NCBI GenBank assembly: GCA_026224825.1
Contig: JAMFRO010000092.1
Location: 1-64,000 of the forward strand
Direction of reading: 5' to 3'
From: a bacterium
Lineage (GTDB): Bacteria; Pseudomonadota; Alphaproteobacteria; Acetobacterales; Acetobacteraceae
DNA: 64,000 bases
The translations under genes were made by a program, and so were the position numbers. How positions within the stretch are numbered: position 1 is the stretch's first letter; the number at the start of each line of letters is the position of its first letter. Below are positions 8,392 to 17,207 of this stretch, piece after piece. The notes below the pieces were generated by a model. That model made no database searches, had not been told where the DNA came from, and was given only the letters and a program-made list of their open reading frames with translations.

Positions 8392-9348
8392 ATGAGCAAA
8401 ACTCGCAATCGTCCCGTTGGTGGGGAGGCCAGACCGAGCTTGTACCAGGAGGTCACTGACCGCATCATCGCGGAGCTGGAGCAGGGCAGGGTGCCCTGGG
8501 TTCAGCCCTGGGGGCAGGCAAAGGCCGGGCTCACGTTGCCCAGGAATGCCCTCTCTGGGCGCAGTTATTCCGGGGTAAATATCCTGATCCTCTGGGGGGC
8601 CGTCATTGAGCGAGGCTTTGCCTCGCAGCAATGGCTGACTTTCCGGCAGGCGCTGGGATTGGGCGGCAATGTCCGCAAGTGTGAGCATGGCACAACAGTG
8701 TGCTACGCGGATCGCTTTATTCCCAAGGCTGAAATTGAGCGCGCCTCGCGTGACGGTGTTGACCCGGAGGCAGTGCCTTTTCTGAAACGTTTTACCGTGT
8801 TCAACGTCGCGCAATGTGACGGTTTGCCGGAGCACTTACAGGGGCAGCAGGAACCAATGCCGGAGCGGGTAGTCATGCCCCAGGCCGAGGCGCTGATTAC
8901 AGCAACCGGCGCCGATTTTCGCATCGGCGGAGATCGCGCATTTTACACGCCAAGCGGTGATTTCATCCAGGTGCCGCCCCAACCCGCATTCTTTGAGCAG
9001 ATCAATTATTACCGCACTTGTTTTCATGAGCTGGCACATTGGAGCGGCGCGGCACATCGCCTTGCGCGCGATTTGAAGGGCGGGTTCGGTTCTAAATGCT
9101 ACGCGCGGGAGGAATTGGTCGCTGAAATGGGCAGCGCCTTTATCTGCGCCACGCTCGGCATCGTGCCCACCGTCCGCCATGCCGATTATCTTGGCTCCTG
9201 GTTGCAGGTTTTGCGTGAGGATAATCACGCCATTTTCCGGGCCGCGAGTCAGGCCAGCAAGGCGGCTGATTTTATCCTCGCATTCCAGCGCGCCGTATTC
9301 GAACCACTGACCGCCGATGCGCCGGATGCCATGGAGATGGTGGCATGA
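8392..9348 (+). CDS. ardC: ArdC-family antirestriction/ssDNA-binding protein
   Basis: The 318-aa protein has the ArdC N-terminal domain (SLYQEVTDRIIAELEQGRVPWVQPW, then GRSYSGVNILILW) and a C-terminal zinc-metallopeptidase-like domain with HELAHW and a downstream EELVAEMGSAF. ArdC proteins protect incoming single-stranded conjugative DNA from restriction. Start at 8392: CGGAGGA lies about ten bases upstream, while the earlier in-frame ATG at 8362 falls in the GC leader and lacks homology. The next gene overlaps its stop by four bases. Confidence 0.9.
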   Translation: MSKTRNRPVGGEARPSLYQEVTDRIIAELEQGRVPWVQPWGQAKAGLTLPRNALSGRSYSGVNILILWGAVIERGFASQQWLTFRQALGLGGNVRKCEHGTTVCYADRFIPKAEIERASRDGVDPEAVPFLKRFTVFNVAQCDGLPEHLQGQQEPMPERVVMPQAEALITATGADFRIGGDRAFYTPSGDFIQVPPQPAFFEQINYYRTCFHELAHWSGAAHRLARDLKGGFGSKCYAREELVAEMGSAFICATLGIVPTVRHADYLGSWLQVLREDNHAIFRAASQASKAADFILAFQRAVFEPLTADAPDAMEMVA

Positions 9349-9542
9349 TTGGCTGCTCGCCTCTGCAATCAGAGATGACAGCTGATGGGGAGCAGACGCT
9401 CATCCCTGGCGTTCGTCCCATCACGATGCGAGACCGGCTGGTAATGCGAATCGCAGCACCGCTGATCCCGCGCAGACCACAACAACCGCTCGATATTGGT
9501 CTGTTTGATGAGGTCGGCCGCAATCAATTGGAACTCTTTTGA
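9345..9542 (+). CDS. Conserved small ICE protein of unknown function
   Basis: The 65-aa protein starts at an ATG overlapping the ardC stop (ATGA), so it is probably translated by coupling. Its pattern, IPGVRPITMRDRL near the middle and a C-terminal QQPLDIGLFDEVGRNQLELF, is one I associate with small proteins between ardC and parB in related ICEs. The conserved tail GLFD-x5-QLELF resembles a protein-docking tail, which is inference. Confidence 0.65.
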   Translation: MIGCSPLQSEMTADGEQTLIPGVRPITMRDRLVMRIAAPLIPRRPQQPLDIGLFDEVGRNQLELF

Positions 9543-9723
9543 CGTGACTGCATCGCGCATGGCGCGCGGTGCTTCGATCAAGTCATTCCATGAAAACACA
9601 AGAGATTCCGCAATCATGCGGATACCCCGCACCATACTGGTGCAACCCGGCTCCGCCCCCTGTGCCGGACAAGCAATTGGACGGAGCCGGTCCCACTCCA
9701 AATAGTGCAAGGAGTAGATCGCT

Positions 9724-11457
9724 ATGGAACTCGGTCATGTAGATTTTGGCAAGCTCAATATTTCCGCCGCGAATATGCGGCATAGCAAAAAGGCACCGGA
9801 TGTTTCTGACATCCTGCCGTCGGTTCGCGCCAGGGGCATTCTGGTGCCGCTTCTTGTCAGGCAGAATGGCTCGCCTGACACATTTGAAATTGTCGCGGGG
9901 AGCCGCCGGTACCGCTGCGCGGAAATTATTTTTAACGAATGCGGCGAGGTTGAACCGCTGCCGTGCGCGTTCCTGAAACCGGGCGATGACGCGGCAGCAC
10001 TAGAGGCTTCGCTGATCGAAAATATCGCGCGGCTTGATCCCGATGAGGTCACACAATGGGAGACATTTTCCCGGCTGGTGAAAGAAGGGCGTACCCCGGT
10101 GGAGATTGCGGCCACATTCGGCATCACCGATCGCATGGTCGGCCAGCGTCTGGCGCTCGGCAATCTGCTGCCCAAAATTCGGCAGGCATATCGCAGCGAA
10201 GAGATCGATGCCGAGTCCATCCGGCATCTGACTTTGGCCTCGAAGGCGCAGCAGAAAGCGTGGCTGGCGCTGTGCGACGACCCCGAGCAGCATGCGCCGC
10301 GCGGGAGCCAGTTAAAGCAATGGCTGTTCGGCGGGCAGTCGATTTCTACCTCTGTGGCTCTGTTTCCACTGGAGCAATACCAGGGGCAAATCGTCTCGGA
10401 TTTATTTGGGGAGGACGCGTATTTTTCGGACGCGGATGCATTCTGGGTCTTGCAGAGTGAAGCCATTGCAGCCCGGCGCGATGCCTATCTTGAAGCGGGC
10501 TGGCGCGATGTCACCGTGATGGAAAGAGGGGCGCGTTTCACTTCTTGGGAGCATGAGAAGGCGACGAAGAAGAAGGGCGGTAAGGTCTTCATCTCTGTTT
10601 CGGCGCGTGGCGAGGTGGAAATGCACGAAGGCTGGCTTAACATAAAGGAGGCCAAGCGCGCGCGGCAAGCTGCTCAAAATGGCGCTGGTGCCGAGCTCCC
10701 GCAAGGCAGGGCGGAGCGGCCGGAAGTAACCAGCATCCTGCAAAATTATATCGATCTGCACCGCCTGACAGCGGTGCGGCTGGAACTGCTCAACCATCCT
10801 GGCGTAGCACTTCGGCTGATGGTGGCGCATGCGATCACAGGCTCGAAACTCTGGCGCGTTGAGCTTGAGAAACGCGATGCGCGCGGCAAGGAGATCGCCG
10901 ACAGCATCGCCAACAGTGGTGCCACGGCGCAGTTCGACGCCAAGCGGCGGGAAGTTTTGCCCCTGCTCGATATGCCGGAGGATGAATCGGCCATTGCCGG
11001 TGGCAATGGCGATGATTATGCGACCGCATGCGTCTTCGCCCGGCTGCTGGCGCTACCTGATGATGATGTGCAACGCGTTCTTGCCGTCGTTATGGCCGAA
11101 ACATTGGCGGCGGGGAGTAGTGCCGTGGAGGCAGTTGGTGTTCGTCTCCACGTCGATATGCGCGTCGCGTGGCAGCCCGATGATGTATTTTTCGAGCTGA
11201 TCCGCGACCGGCAGGTGGTCAACGCCATGGTGGCCGAACTGGCGGGACAACCAAGTGCAGACGCAAATTTGGCCGAGAAAATCAAAACCCAAAAATCTAT
11301 TATCAAAGCCTGCCTGACGGGCGAGAATGGGCGGGCCAAGGTGGAAGATTGGCTTCCGCGCTGGATGGCATTTCCGGTGGGCACCTACACGGATCGCGGT
11401 GGCTTCGCCACCGCCGAGAATTGGGGACGGATAGCAGAGTTTTTCACCCAAGCATGA
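9724..11457 (+). CDS. parB: ParB/RepB/Spo0J-family partition-like protein, long ICE form
   Basis: The 577-aa protein begins with a ParB/Srx-like nuclease fold: MRHSKKAPDVSDILPSVRARGILVPLLV, the GSRRYRCAEI box, and ENIARLDPDEVTQWETFSRLV. An HTH follows (about 120-150, VEIAATFGITDRMVGQRLALGNLLP). The 400-residue C-terminal part is typical of the long ParB-like proteins of these ICEs and has no recognised catalytic motif. No ParA is nearby, so a stand-alone role in element maintenance or regulation is more likely than classical segregation. Confidence 0.85.
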   Translation: MELGHVDFGKLNISAANMRHSKKAPDVSDILPSVRARGILVPLLVRQNGSPDTFEIVAGSRRYRCAEIIFNECGEVEPLPCAFLKPGDDAAALEASLIENIARLDPDEVTQWETFSRLVKEGRTPVEIAATFGITDRMVGQRLALGNLLPKIRQAYRSEEIDAESIRHLTLASKAQQKAWLALCDDPEQHAPRGSQLKQWLFGGQSISTSVALFPLEQYQGQIVSDLFGEDAYFSDADAFWVLQSEAIAARRDAYLEAGWRDVTVMERGARFTSWEHEKATKKKGGKVFISVSARGEVEMHEGWLNIKEAKRARQAAQNGAGAELPQGRAERPEVTSILQNYIDLHRLTAVRLELLNHPGVALRLMVAHAITGSKLWRVELEKRDARGKEIADSIANSGATAQFDAKRREVLPLLDMPEDESAIAGGNGDDYATACVFARLLALPDDDVQRVLAVVMAETLAAGSSAVEAVGVRLHVDMRVAWQPDDVFFELIRDRQVVNAMVAELAGQPSADANLAEKIKTQKSIIKACLTGENGRAKVEDWLPRWMAFPVGTYTDRGGFATAENWGRIAEFFTQA

Positions 11458-12199
11458 TCCGAACTTAGCGCGCGGGGGTGGAGGCGGTGCCTCTGCCCCC
11501 GCCATTTGTGGTGTGTGATCGATTGTGTGGGGAGAATAGGCAGCCTTGTCGGCAAACGCTATCTCGCAAAAAAGCCGCGCAGACGGCCTAAATTTTTGCC
11601 CCCGCGCACAAGGCGCGGGGGCAAGGCTGGGGGCCAGTTTAGTTAGCCCGGCCCTGTTTGGCGGTAGCCATCTCCCGCCGCAGGCAGACGGCGTGGCCAG
11701 TTGATGACCGCGTGCGGTTCAATGCCAGCACCACGGGTAAGCTCAAATTATTCCCACCCTAAAACTCGCTCTTCGGGTCTCGCGGCGATCTGAACGAACC
11801 ATGGTGCAAAACCTGCCCTGGGAATCCTTGCTGCTTTTAAATCGATGCATAAGCACGACATGTGGCATGTATTTTCCAGTGCTGGTCAAGGCCTCTCACG
11901 GCGCATCGCTGATGGTGCCACGCTCCAGCAGGCAATTTCTTCTTGTCGCGTTTACCGAGGCCCATCCCCTGCACCTGAGCGGAACCTATGGGCGTCACCG
12001 TCTTTCCGAAACCATCGCCCCCGGCTTTTTTCCCCGCCCGCTGGCGCGGTCTCCTCGCGGCCGCTGCGCTGCAAAAAAGCCGTATGCTCCGGTCCTGCGC
12101 TTCGCTGCGGCCCTGCGGGTTCGGCTGCGCCGGATGCGCCCATCACGGTCCGCCATCGCAGGGGATAGTCCCCGGCGAAAGCAACATAGGAGACAGACA
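11458..12199. other. Non-coding region with strong hairpins and the DUF736 leader
   Basis: About 740 bases without a credible gene. It has a perfect 10-bp stem at 11598-11622 (GCCCCCGCGC, five-base loop, GCGCGGGGGC) not followed by a T tract. Further right, 12000-12170 is a GC-rich series of short inverted repeats like the ardC leader, ending in AGGAG before the DUF736 start. An open frame from 11801 runs in frame into DUF736 but its first 130 codons look non-coding. Confidence 0.45.
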
Positions 12200-12523
12200 A
12201 TGCCTGCAATCGGACATGTTACCAAACAGAGCAACGGCGGCTTCAAGGGCCAAATCAAGACTCTTTCAATCCGCGCCGACATCGACATCGTGCCCAACAC
12301 ATCGAAATCCGCCGAGCAGCAGCCCGACTTCCGGGTCCTGTCACAGGGCGTCGAAATCGGTGGCGCCTGGATACGCAAGAGCGAAGTTTCGGGGAATAAA
12401 TACGTCTCGCTCAGCCTCGCGGCGCCGGAATTTGGCCCCCGCAAGCTCTACGCCAACCTCGGCCGCGCCGCCGGCCAGGACGACGACGATGTGTTCGCCA
12501 TCATCTGGAACGCGGCCGACTAA
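12200..12523 (+). CDS. DUF736 family protein
   Basis: The 107-aa protein shows the DUF736 pattern: GHVTKQSNGGFKGQIKTLSIRADIDIVPN, QPDFRVLSQGVEIGGAWIRKS-SGNKYVSLSLAAPEFG, and a C-terminal VFAIIWNAAD. DUF736 proteins are near-universal in alphaproteobacterial trb-type ICEs; their function is unknown. The ATG at 12200 has AGGAG about eight bases upstream. The gene stands alone between a hairpin-rich leader and a factor-independent terminator. A second, frameshifted DUF736 gene lies at 31718. Confidence 0.85.
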   Translation: MPAIGHVTKQSNGGFKGQIKTLSIRADIDIVPNTSKSAEQQPDFRVLSQGVEIGGAWIRKSEVSGNKYVSLSLAAPEFGPRKLYANLGRAAGQDDDDVFAIIWNAAD

Positions 12524-12539
12524 ACCGGCCCCAGCCTCG

Positions 12540-12568
12540 CCCCCGCGCCTCGTGCGCGGGGGTTTTCT
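12540..12568 (+). terminator. Factor-independent terminator after DUF736
   Basis: A perfect 9-bp GC stem (CCCCCGCGC at 12540-12548, loop CTCGT, GCGCGGGGG at 12554-12562) is followed by TTTTCT, 17 bases after the DUF736 stop codon. Confidence 0.8.
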
Positions 12569-12856
12569 ATCTCGCGGCCGCTGTACGTGATGGAGAGTTT
12601 GGGCGCTGACCGGCTCGTTTGAACGTCTTTGCTACGGATTTTGGCGCGCCGAAGTTGGGAAAAAAGAGGGCTCTCTCGCCAGATTTCCCATTTTACCATG
12701 CTGGTGCCGGCCGCGATCCAAGGATGCGCGGTCCCCCCAAAATGCTGCGCATTTTGGCTCCCCCACGCCCCGCTGCGCGGCGCCTGCGGCGTCCTTGACC
12801 CGGCCGGCACCAGCATGACCGCCACCCCTCGTTTTTCAGAGAAAGGAGAGGGGACA
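12569..12856. promoter_or_regulatory. Hairpin-rich leader before a small ICE gene
   Basis: This 290-base leader has a 9-bp stem with a three-base loop at 12737-12757 (CCAAAATGC-TGC-GCATTTTGG) and further GC-rich complementary runs to about 12800, then AAAGGAGAGGGG just before the next start codon. It is the third leader of this style in the element. Confidence 0.4.
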
Positions 12857-13036
12857 ATGATCACTTTGGAACAGCATATTTTCGAATTGCGGGCCGAGTT
12901 AAGAGGCTGCCGGATGACCCGCCGCGAGCGTGCGGACACCGAAGCCGAGCTCGCAAAAGTCATTGAGCAGCAGATCGAATGCGACTTGGAATTCGACAAC
13001 GAGCTGGCCGCCGAAGTCAGGGGGCGGGGAGGCTGA
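12857..13036 (+). CDS. Small coiled-coil ICE protein
   Basis: The 59-aa protein reads MITLEQHIFELRAELRGCR followed by charged helix (RRERADTEAELAKVIEQQIECDLEFD). It is almost wholly predicted helix with heptad-like leucines. Similar small proteins with the TLEQHI-ELRAEL start occur in related ICEs and have no assigned function. AAAGGAGAGGGG ends five bases before the ATG and decides this start; a longer frame from 12629 crosses the hairpin leader. Confidence 0.7.
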   Translation: MITLEQHIFELRAELRGCRMTRRERADTEAELAKVIEQQIECDLEFDNELAAEVRGRGG

Positions 13037-13198
13037 AGCCTTCCCGCTCATCATTAGGGGCGTATTCGCGCTCATTGATCGTTTTCATGGGGGTGCCGAT
13101 TTCGAGCGTCCCGAAACCCTCCACAACGCGCTCATCCTCATCCCGGACACGGTGATTTGCGCCGTCGTTGCAGAAATCAGATTTGCGAGGATTTTGCT

Positions 13199-13471
13199 AT
13201 GGATGACGATAATGCCAGGGCGGCAAATGCCAAGAAAGGCAGCCCATTTCTGAATACAGACCAGGCCGCATTCTTTGTCGGGCTATCTCGCCGGACGCTG
13301 GAAAAAATGCGCACCGCAGGCGGCGGGCCGCACTACCGCAAGCACGGCCGCTATGTCCGCTACCACATCGCCGACCTCGAAGCCTGGTCGAACGACAGCG
13401 GCAAAAATTCGACGTCCGAGAGTGGTGATCCCGCGCGTGGCGCAGGCAAATTGGGCGGCAAAAATTCTTAG
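13199..13471 (+). CDS. Excisionase/AlpA-like helix-turn-helix protein
   Basis: The 90-aa protein has FLNTDQAAFFVGLSRRTLEKMRTAGGGPHYRKHGRYVRYHIADLEAWS, a MerR-type winged HTH of the HTH_17/AlpA kind found in excisionases and transfer regulators. Its start is the ATG at 13199. Its C-terminal tail overlaps the start of the TraF-type gene. It is probably a recombination directionality factor or an activator of the transfer genes. Confidence 0.8.
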   Translation: MDDDNARAANAKKGSPFLNTDQAAFFVGLSRRTLEKMRTAGGGPHYRKHGRYVRYHIADLEAWSNDSGKNSTSESGDPARGAGKLGGKNS

Positions 13472-14000
13472 CCGGGCGCGCCGTTATGCCGTACGCCGGC
13501 GGCGCCGCGCGGTTATGACCCTTGCTGCTCTCAGTCTAGTCGCGCTCGCTGTTTCATCATCTATTCGGCCCGTGCCGCTGGTCATCTATAATGCCAGCGC
13601 CAGTGCGCCACTCGGTTTCTATCGTGTGTTGGCGATAAATTCGCTCCAGCATGGCGATTTGGTGTTGGTCAAAACGCCGGAATCGGTGCGCGGCTTGGCC
13701 GCCGAGCGGCATTATTTACCGCTCAATGTGGATCTCGTGAAACGGGTCGCGGCATTAGAAGGGGACCGGGTTTGCGCCATAAACAGCGTCGTCAGCATCG
13801 ACGGCAAGCCGGTTGCGGCCCAATTGCCGCATGACCGCGAAGGGCGCCCATTGCCGCACTGGAGCGGGTGCCAGGTGCTAAGCGCCAGCCAGGTATTTCT
13901 CCTTATGGAAAACGTGCCGGACTCTTTCGACAGCCGCTATTTTGGGCCGGTTTCGGCGGATTCTATCCTCGGCAGGTTGGTCCCGATATGGTTGAGGTGA
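13425..14000 (+). CDS. traF: TraF-like conjugative signal peptidase (S26 family)
   Basis: After a basic N-terminal segment (RARRYAVRRRRR) and one hydrophobic anchor (VMTLAALSLVALAVSSS), the protein has the S26 catalytic blocks: NASASAPLGFY, where the serine before APLG is the expected nucleophile, and DLVKRVAALEGDRV with the general-base lysine. The C-terminal block is YFGPVSADSILGRLVPIW. In RP4, TraF trims and cyclises the TrbC pilin, so the likely substrate is the TrbC encoded at 36267. The start is uncertain: GTG at 13422 or 13425, or ATG at 13515, which has no good ribosome binding site. Overlap with the HTH gene suggests coupling. Confidence 0.8.
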   Translation: MIPRVAQANWAAKILSRARRYAVRRRRRAVMTLAALSLVALAVSSSIRPVPLVIYNASASAPLGFYRVLAINSLQHGDLVLVKTPESVRGLAAERHYLPLNVDLVKRVAALEGDRVCAINSVVSIDGKPVAAQLPHDREGRPLPHWSGCQVLSASQVFLLMENVPDSFDSRYFGPVSADSILGRLVPIWLR

Positions 14001-14707
14001 TGCGCCCGATCCGTGTTGTCGTGGCTATCGTCCTGGTGCTGGTCCCGCCGCCAGCAGCATCGCAATCCGGTGCTGCCGGATCGGCTATCACACCGATAAT
14101 ACCGCGTGTTGCGATGCCGTCTCCCGTGGACCAATGGGCATCGTTGATGGATGAGGCTTCGCACAAATTCGGCATCCCCGTCGGCTGGATACGTGCCGTC
14201 ATGCGCGTGGAAAGTGGCGGCCAGACGATGCTGGACGGAGCGCCGATAACATCGCCTGCTGGCGCCATGGGGTTGATGCAGGTCATGCCGGACACCTATG
14301 CCGAGATGCAAAGTCGATACGGCTTGGGCGCTGATCCCTACGATCCGCACGATAATATTCTGGCTGGCGCCGCCTATTTGCGCGAGATGTATCACCGCTA
14401 TGGCTATCCGGATTTGTTCGCGGCATATAATGCGGGGCCAGCGCGTTTCGATGCGTACTTATATAGTGGCGCGTCACTTCCGCCCGAGACCTCGGCATAT
14501 TTGGAGAAACTCGGTCATCTCGAATTGGCGGAAGCAGCATGGCCGGCGCGAGCGGCAGATGATGTGCAGAATGGCTTGGATGAGCATTCTGGAGCTTTGC
14601 CAAAGGAGACCACCACCAGCTCCGGGATGTCGGGGATAAAGGGCTTTACGCCATCATCGCAGGGTTTATTTGTTTCATTGCAGGCCACGCAAGACCATAT
14701 TCGATGA
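13988..14707 (+). CDS. Lytic transglycosylase, VirB1/TrbN type
   Basis: A hydrophobic leader (RVVVAIVLVLVPPPAAS) precedes a goose-lysozyme-like SLT domain: WIRAVMRVESGG with the catalytic glutamate, GAMGLMQVMPDTYAEM, NILAGAAYLREMYHRYG and FAAYNAGP. It locally opens peptidoglycan to let the secretion channel through. ATG at 13988 or 14000; the latter overlaps the traF stop by one base. The threonine/serine-rich C-terminal tail has no recognised domain. Confidence 0.85.
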   Translation: MVEVMRPIRVVVAIVLVLVPPPAASQSGAAGSAITPIIPRVAMPSPVDQWASLMDEASHKFGIPVGWIRAVMRVESGGQTMLDGAPITSPAGAMGLMQVMPDTYAEMQSRYGLGADPYDPHDNILAGAAYLREMYHRYGYPDLFAAYNAGPARFDAYLYSGASLPPETSAYLEKLGHLELAEAAWPARAADDVQNGLDEHSGALPKETTTSSGMSGIKGFTPSSQGLFVSLQATQDHIR

Positions 14708-15166
14708 CTGAAGAACGGCCATAATCCGAGGTAAAAGTCACGTGCAGATGCCGATCAAATCGCGGTATTCGGAGCGGAAAATATAAACTTCTATGTCAAA
14801 TAATCACGGCATTTTCTTCGGAATTGCCGGCATAAAACAATGTCATCGAAAGCGCAGTGAGGCCTTTGTGATTCTGCGCAGCATGCAATGTATATGCGGG
14901 GGCCGGGCCTTGGATCGTAGATGAGAGTAGGAAAGTGGGTGAACAGCAGAAGTGTTGAGGGAAGGCAAGATAAAAGGTCTGTCTCCATGAGACATCCAAG
15001 CCATTGTCTGCACATCTTATTTTATAGAGATATAGGCAAGATCTATAGAGACTCTATTTTGTAGGTCGTTGACTTACTTGATGTGGGTAGAGACTCGTTG
15101 CAATCGGCCGCTAATCGTCAGCATATGTGAGTGAAAATTTTCAGCGCTACTGCACGAGGCAAATTA
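14708..15166. other. Intergenic region before the relaxase, candidate oriT
   Basis: About 460 non-coding bases. At 15023-15060 TATAGAGA occurs twice, and 15045-15057 is an inverted repeat (ATAGAG-A-CTCTAT). oriT regions commonly adjoin the relaxase gene and carry such repeats beside the nick site. No nic consensus could be confirmed, so this is a positional guess. The relaxase promoter also lies here. Confidence 0.35.
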
Positions 15167-17164
15167 ATGCGCGATGATGATCTCGAACCTCAACTCGGAA
15201 AAATGCGTTCACACGGCGGCAAACACGGCCGTAAATTTCTGCATCGCGTGCTGCATGCGACAGCGCTCGCCGGTGGACACGCGGGGGCAGGCCATAATCG
15301 CAGTGATTTTCACGGCAGCCGGATTGGACGTGGCGCCAGCATCGGGCGTGTGCTGGTATCACGCGATCGCTACGCCGCCTTTCGTAGTCGGCGCTGCGTC
15401 GTGAAATCCCGCATCGTCAAGCTCGCCGGGAAAGGAAAGCAGGGCGCCGTTGCTCACCTCCGCTACATCCAGCGCGACGGCGTGACCCGTGAAGGTGAGC
15501 CCGGCCGCTTGTACGACGCACAGCAAGACCGCACCGACCGGAGAGCGTTTATCAATCGCGCCCAGGACGACCGGCATCAATTCCGCTTCATAGTCTCAGC
15601 CGAGGATGGCGATGCGTATGAGGATTTAAAGCCGCTCACCCGCCGCCTGATGGCCCAAATAGAGGAAGACCTTGGTACGAAGCTCGATTGGGTTGCTGTC
15701 GATCATTATAACACTGGCCACCCGCACACGCACATCCTTGTCCGAGGAAAGGATGACACCGGCCGTGATCTGATTATTGCCCGAGAGTATGTCGCCCAGG
15801 GGATGCGTGAGAGGGTAGCCGAACTTGTCAGCCTCGACCTGGGGCCACGCACCGATCTGGAAATCGAGAAGCGGTTGCGGCATGAGGTCGAGCAGGAGCG
15901 GCTGACAAGCATTGACCGCGGGCTACTACGGGACCTGGACCAACATGGTATGGTTGAGGCGACTGGCCGTGATACCCTCCAGCAAAGCTTACGCGCCGGC
16001 CGTTTGCAGAAGCTACTGCATCTAGGCCTGGCTGAACAAACGACTCCTGGCCATTGGCAAATTGCCGATGGCTTGGAGGATACGCTGCGGCGCATGGGCG
16101 AGCGCGGCGATATCATCAAGGCGATGCACCGCGACCTGGCGGAGAAAGGCGTCGCACGTGCCGCGGCGGATTGCGTCATCTATGATCCTGCTGCACCGGA
16201 GGCGAGGTCGATTACGGGGCGCCTCGTTCGGCGGGGCCTCGCCGATGAAGTCAATGATCGGCATTATCTGATCGTCGATGCGGTCGACGGCCGGACGCAT
16301 TACGTCGAAATTGGCAAAGGGGATGCGACCGACCCGATACCGGATGGCAGCATCATCTGCGTGGCGCCGAAGCGCGCCGAGCCGCGTGCAGTGGACCGCA
16401 CAATAGCTGATATCGCGACTGCAAACGGCGGCCGCTATGATATTGATATCCATCTCCGCCACGATCCAAATGCCAGCGCTGATTTTGCCGAGGCGCATGT
16501 GCGTCGGCTGGAGGCCATGCGGCGGAGTGCAGAGGTCTTCGGGCATGACGCGGGGATCAAGCGGGAACCTGACGGGACGTGGCTGATCGCGCCGGGTCAT
16601 TTGGAGCAGGCCACGGCTTACGAGCATCGGCTGGCAAAGAATACGCCGGTCTTGGTGCAAGCCTTGTCCGCACAGCCGCTTGACCGGCTGTGCGGCGCAG
16701 ACGGAGCCACCTGGCTGGATCGAGAATTGATCACGGATCGGCCTCTGCCCCTGCGGGATAGTGGTTTCGGCCGAGAAGTGGGGGATGCGCTCGCCCAGCG
16801 CCGCCAATGGTTGATTGAGCGGGACCTGGCCTATGAGGAGCAAAGCCGTACCGTCTACCGCGCCAACATGCTCGGTATCCTGCGGCGCCGCGATTTGGCG
16901 ATGACGGGGGCGCAACTGTCGAAGCAAATGGGCCTCGATTTTAGCGAAGCTCGGGCTGGAGAGCAGATCGAAGGAACCTATCGTCGGCCGGTGGAGCTTG
17001 TGAGCGGAAAATTCGCCCTGATCGAAAGAAGCCGGGATTTTACATTGGTCCCGTGGCGGCCTGCGCTGGAGCGTAATCTTGGTCAGCATGTGTCAGGCAT
17101 CATGCGCGGTGACGCCATATCATGGACCCTTGGACGGCAACGTGGCGGTCCGTCGGTTTCATAA
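15167..17164 (+). CDS. VirD2-like conjugative relaxase with DUF3363
   Basis: The 665-aa protein begins MRDDDLEPQLGKMRSHGGK and contains FHGSRIGRGASIGRV and SRIVKLAGKGKQGAVAHLRYIQRDGV, typical of this ICE relaxase family. The three-histidine metal motif is DHYNTGHPHTHILVRG, in the middle of the relaxase domain, and a tyrosine for strand cleavage is expected further N-terminal. The rest is DUF3363. It nicks oriT and pilots the transferred strand. I chose ATG 15167, which has an AGG about eight bases upstream and matches the family start, over the GTG at 15131. Confidence 0.9.
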   Translation: MRDDDLEPQLGKMRSHGGKHGRKFLHRVLHATALAGGHAGAGHNRSDFHGSRIGRGASIGRVLVSRDRYAAFRSRRCVVKSRIVKLAGKGKQGAVAHLRYIQRDGVTREGEPGRLYDAQQDRTDRRAFINRAQDDRHQFRFIVSAEDGDAYEDLKPLTRRLMAQIEEDLGTKLDWVAVDHYNTGHPHTHILVRGKDDTGRDLIIAREYVAQGMRERVAELVSLDLGPRTDLEIEKRLRHEVEQERLTSIDRGLLRDLDQHGMVEATGRDTLQQSLRAGRLQKLLHLGLAEQTTPGHWQIADGLEDTLRRMGERGDIIKAMHRDLAEKGVARAAADCVIYDPAAPEARSITGRLVRRGLADEVNDRHYLIVDAVDGRTHYVEIGKGDATDPIPDGSIICVAPKRAEPRAVDRTIADIATANGGRYDIDIHLRHDPNASADFAEAHVRRLEAMRRSAEVFGHDAGIKREPDGTWLIAPGHLEQATAYEHRLAKNTPVLVQALSAQPLDRLCGADGATWLDRELITDRPLPLRDSGFGREVGDALAQRRQWLIERDLAYEEQSRTVYRANMLGILRRRDLAMTGAQLSKQMGLDFSEARAGEQIEGTYRRPVELVSGKFALIERSRDFTLVPWRPALERNLGQHVSGIMRGDAISWTLGRQRGGPSVS

Positions 17165-17207
17165 GCAGATGAAAGAATATTTGCGCCGCATCTAGGGAGG
17201 TAGCTCT

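Noticed and set aside
11598..11622. Strong GC hairpin as a terminator of parB
   Set aside because: The stem is perfect but no T tract follows on either strand, so only a hairpin is claimed.
11801..12199. Long N-terminal extension of DUF736
   Set aside because: The sequence is the GC-rich hairpin leader and AGGAG marks the start at 12200.
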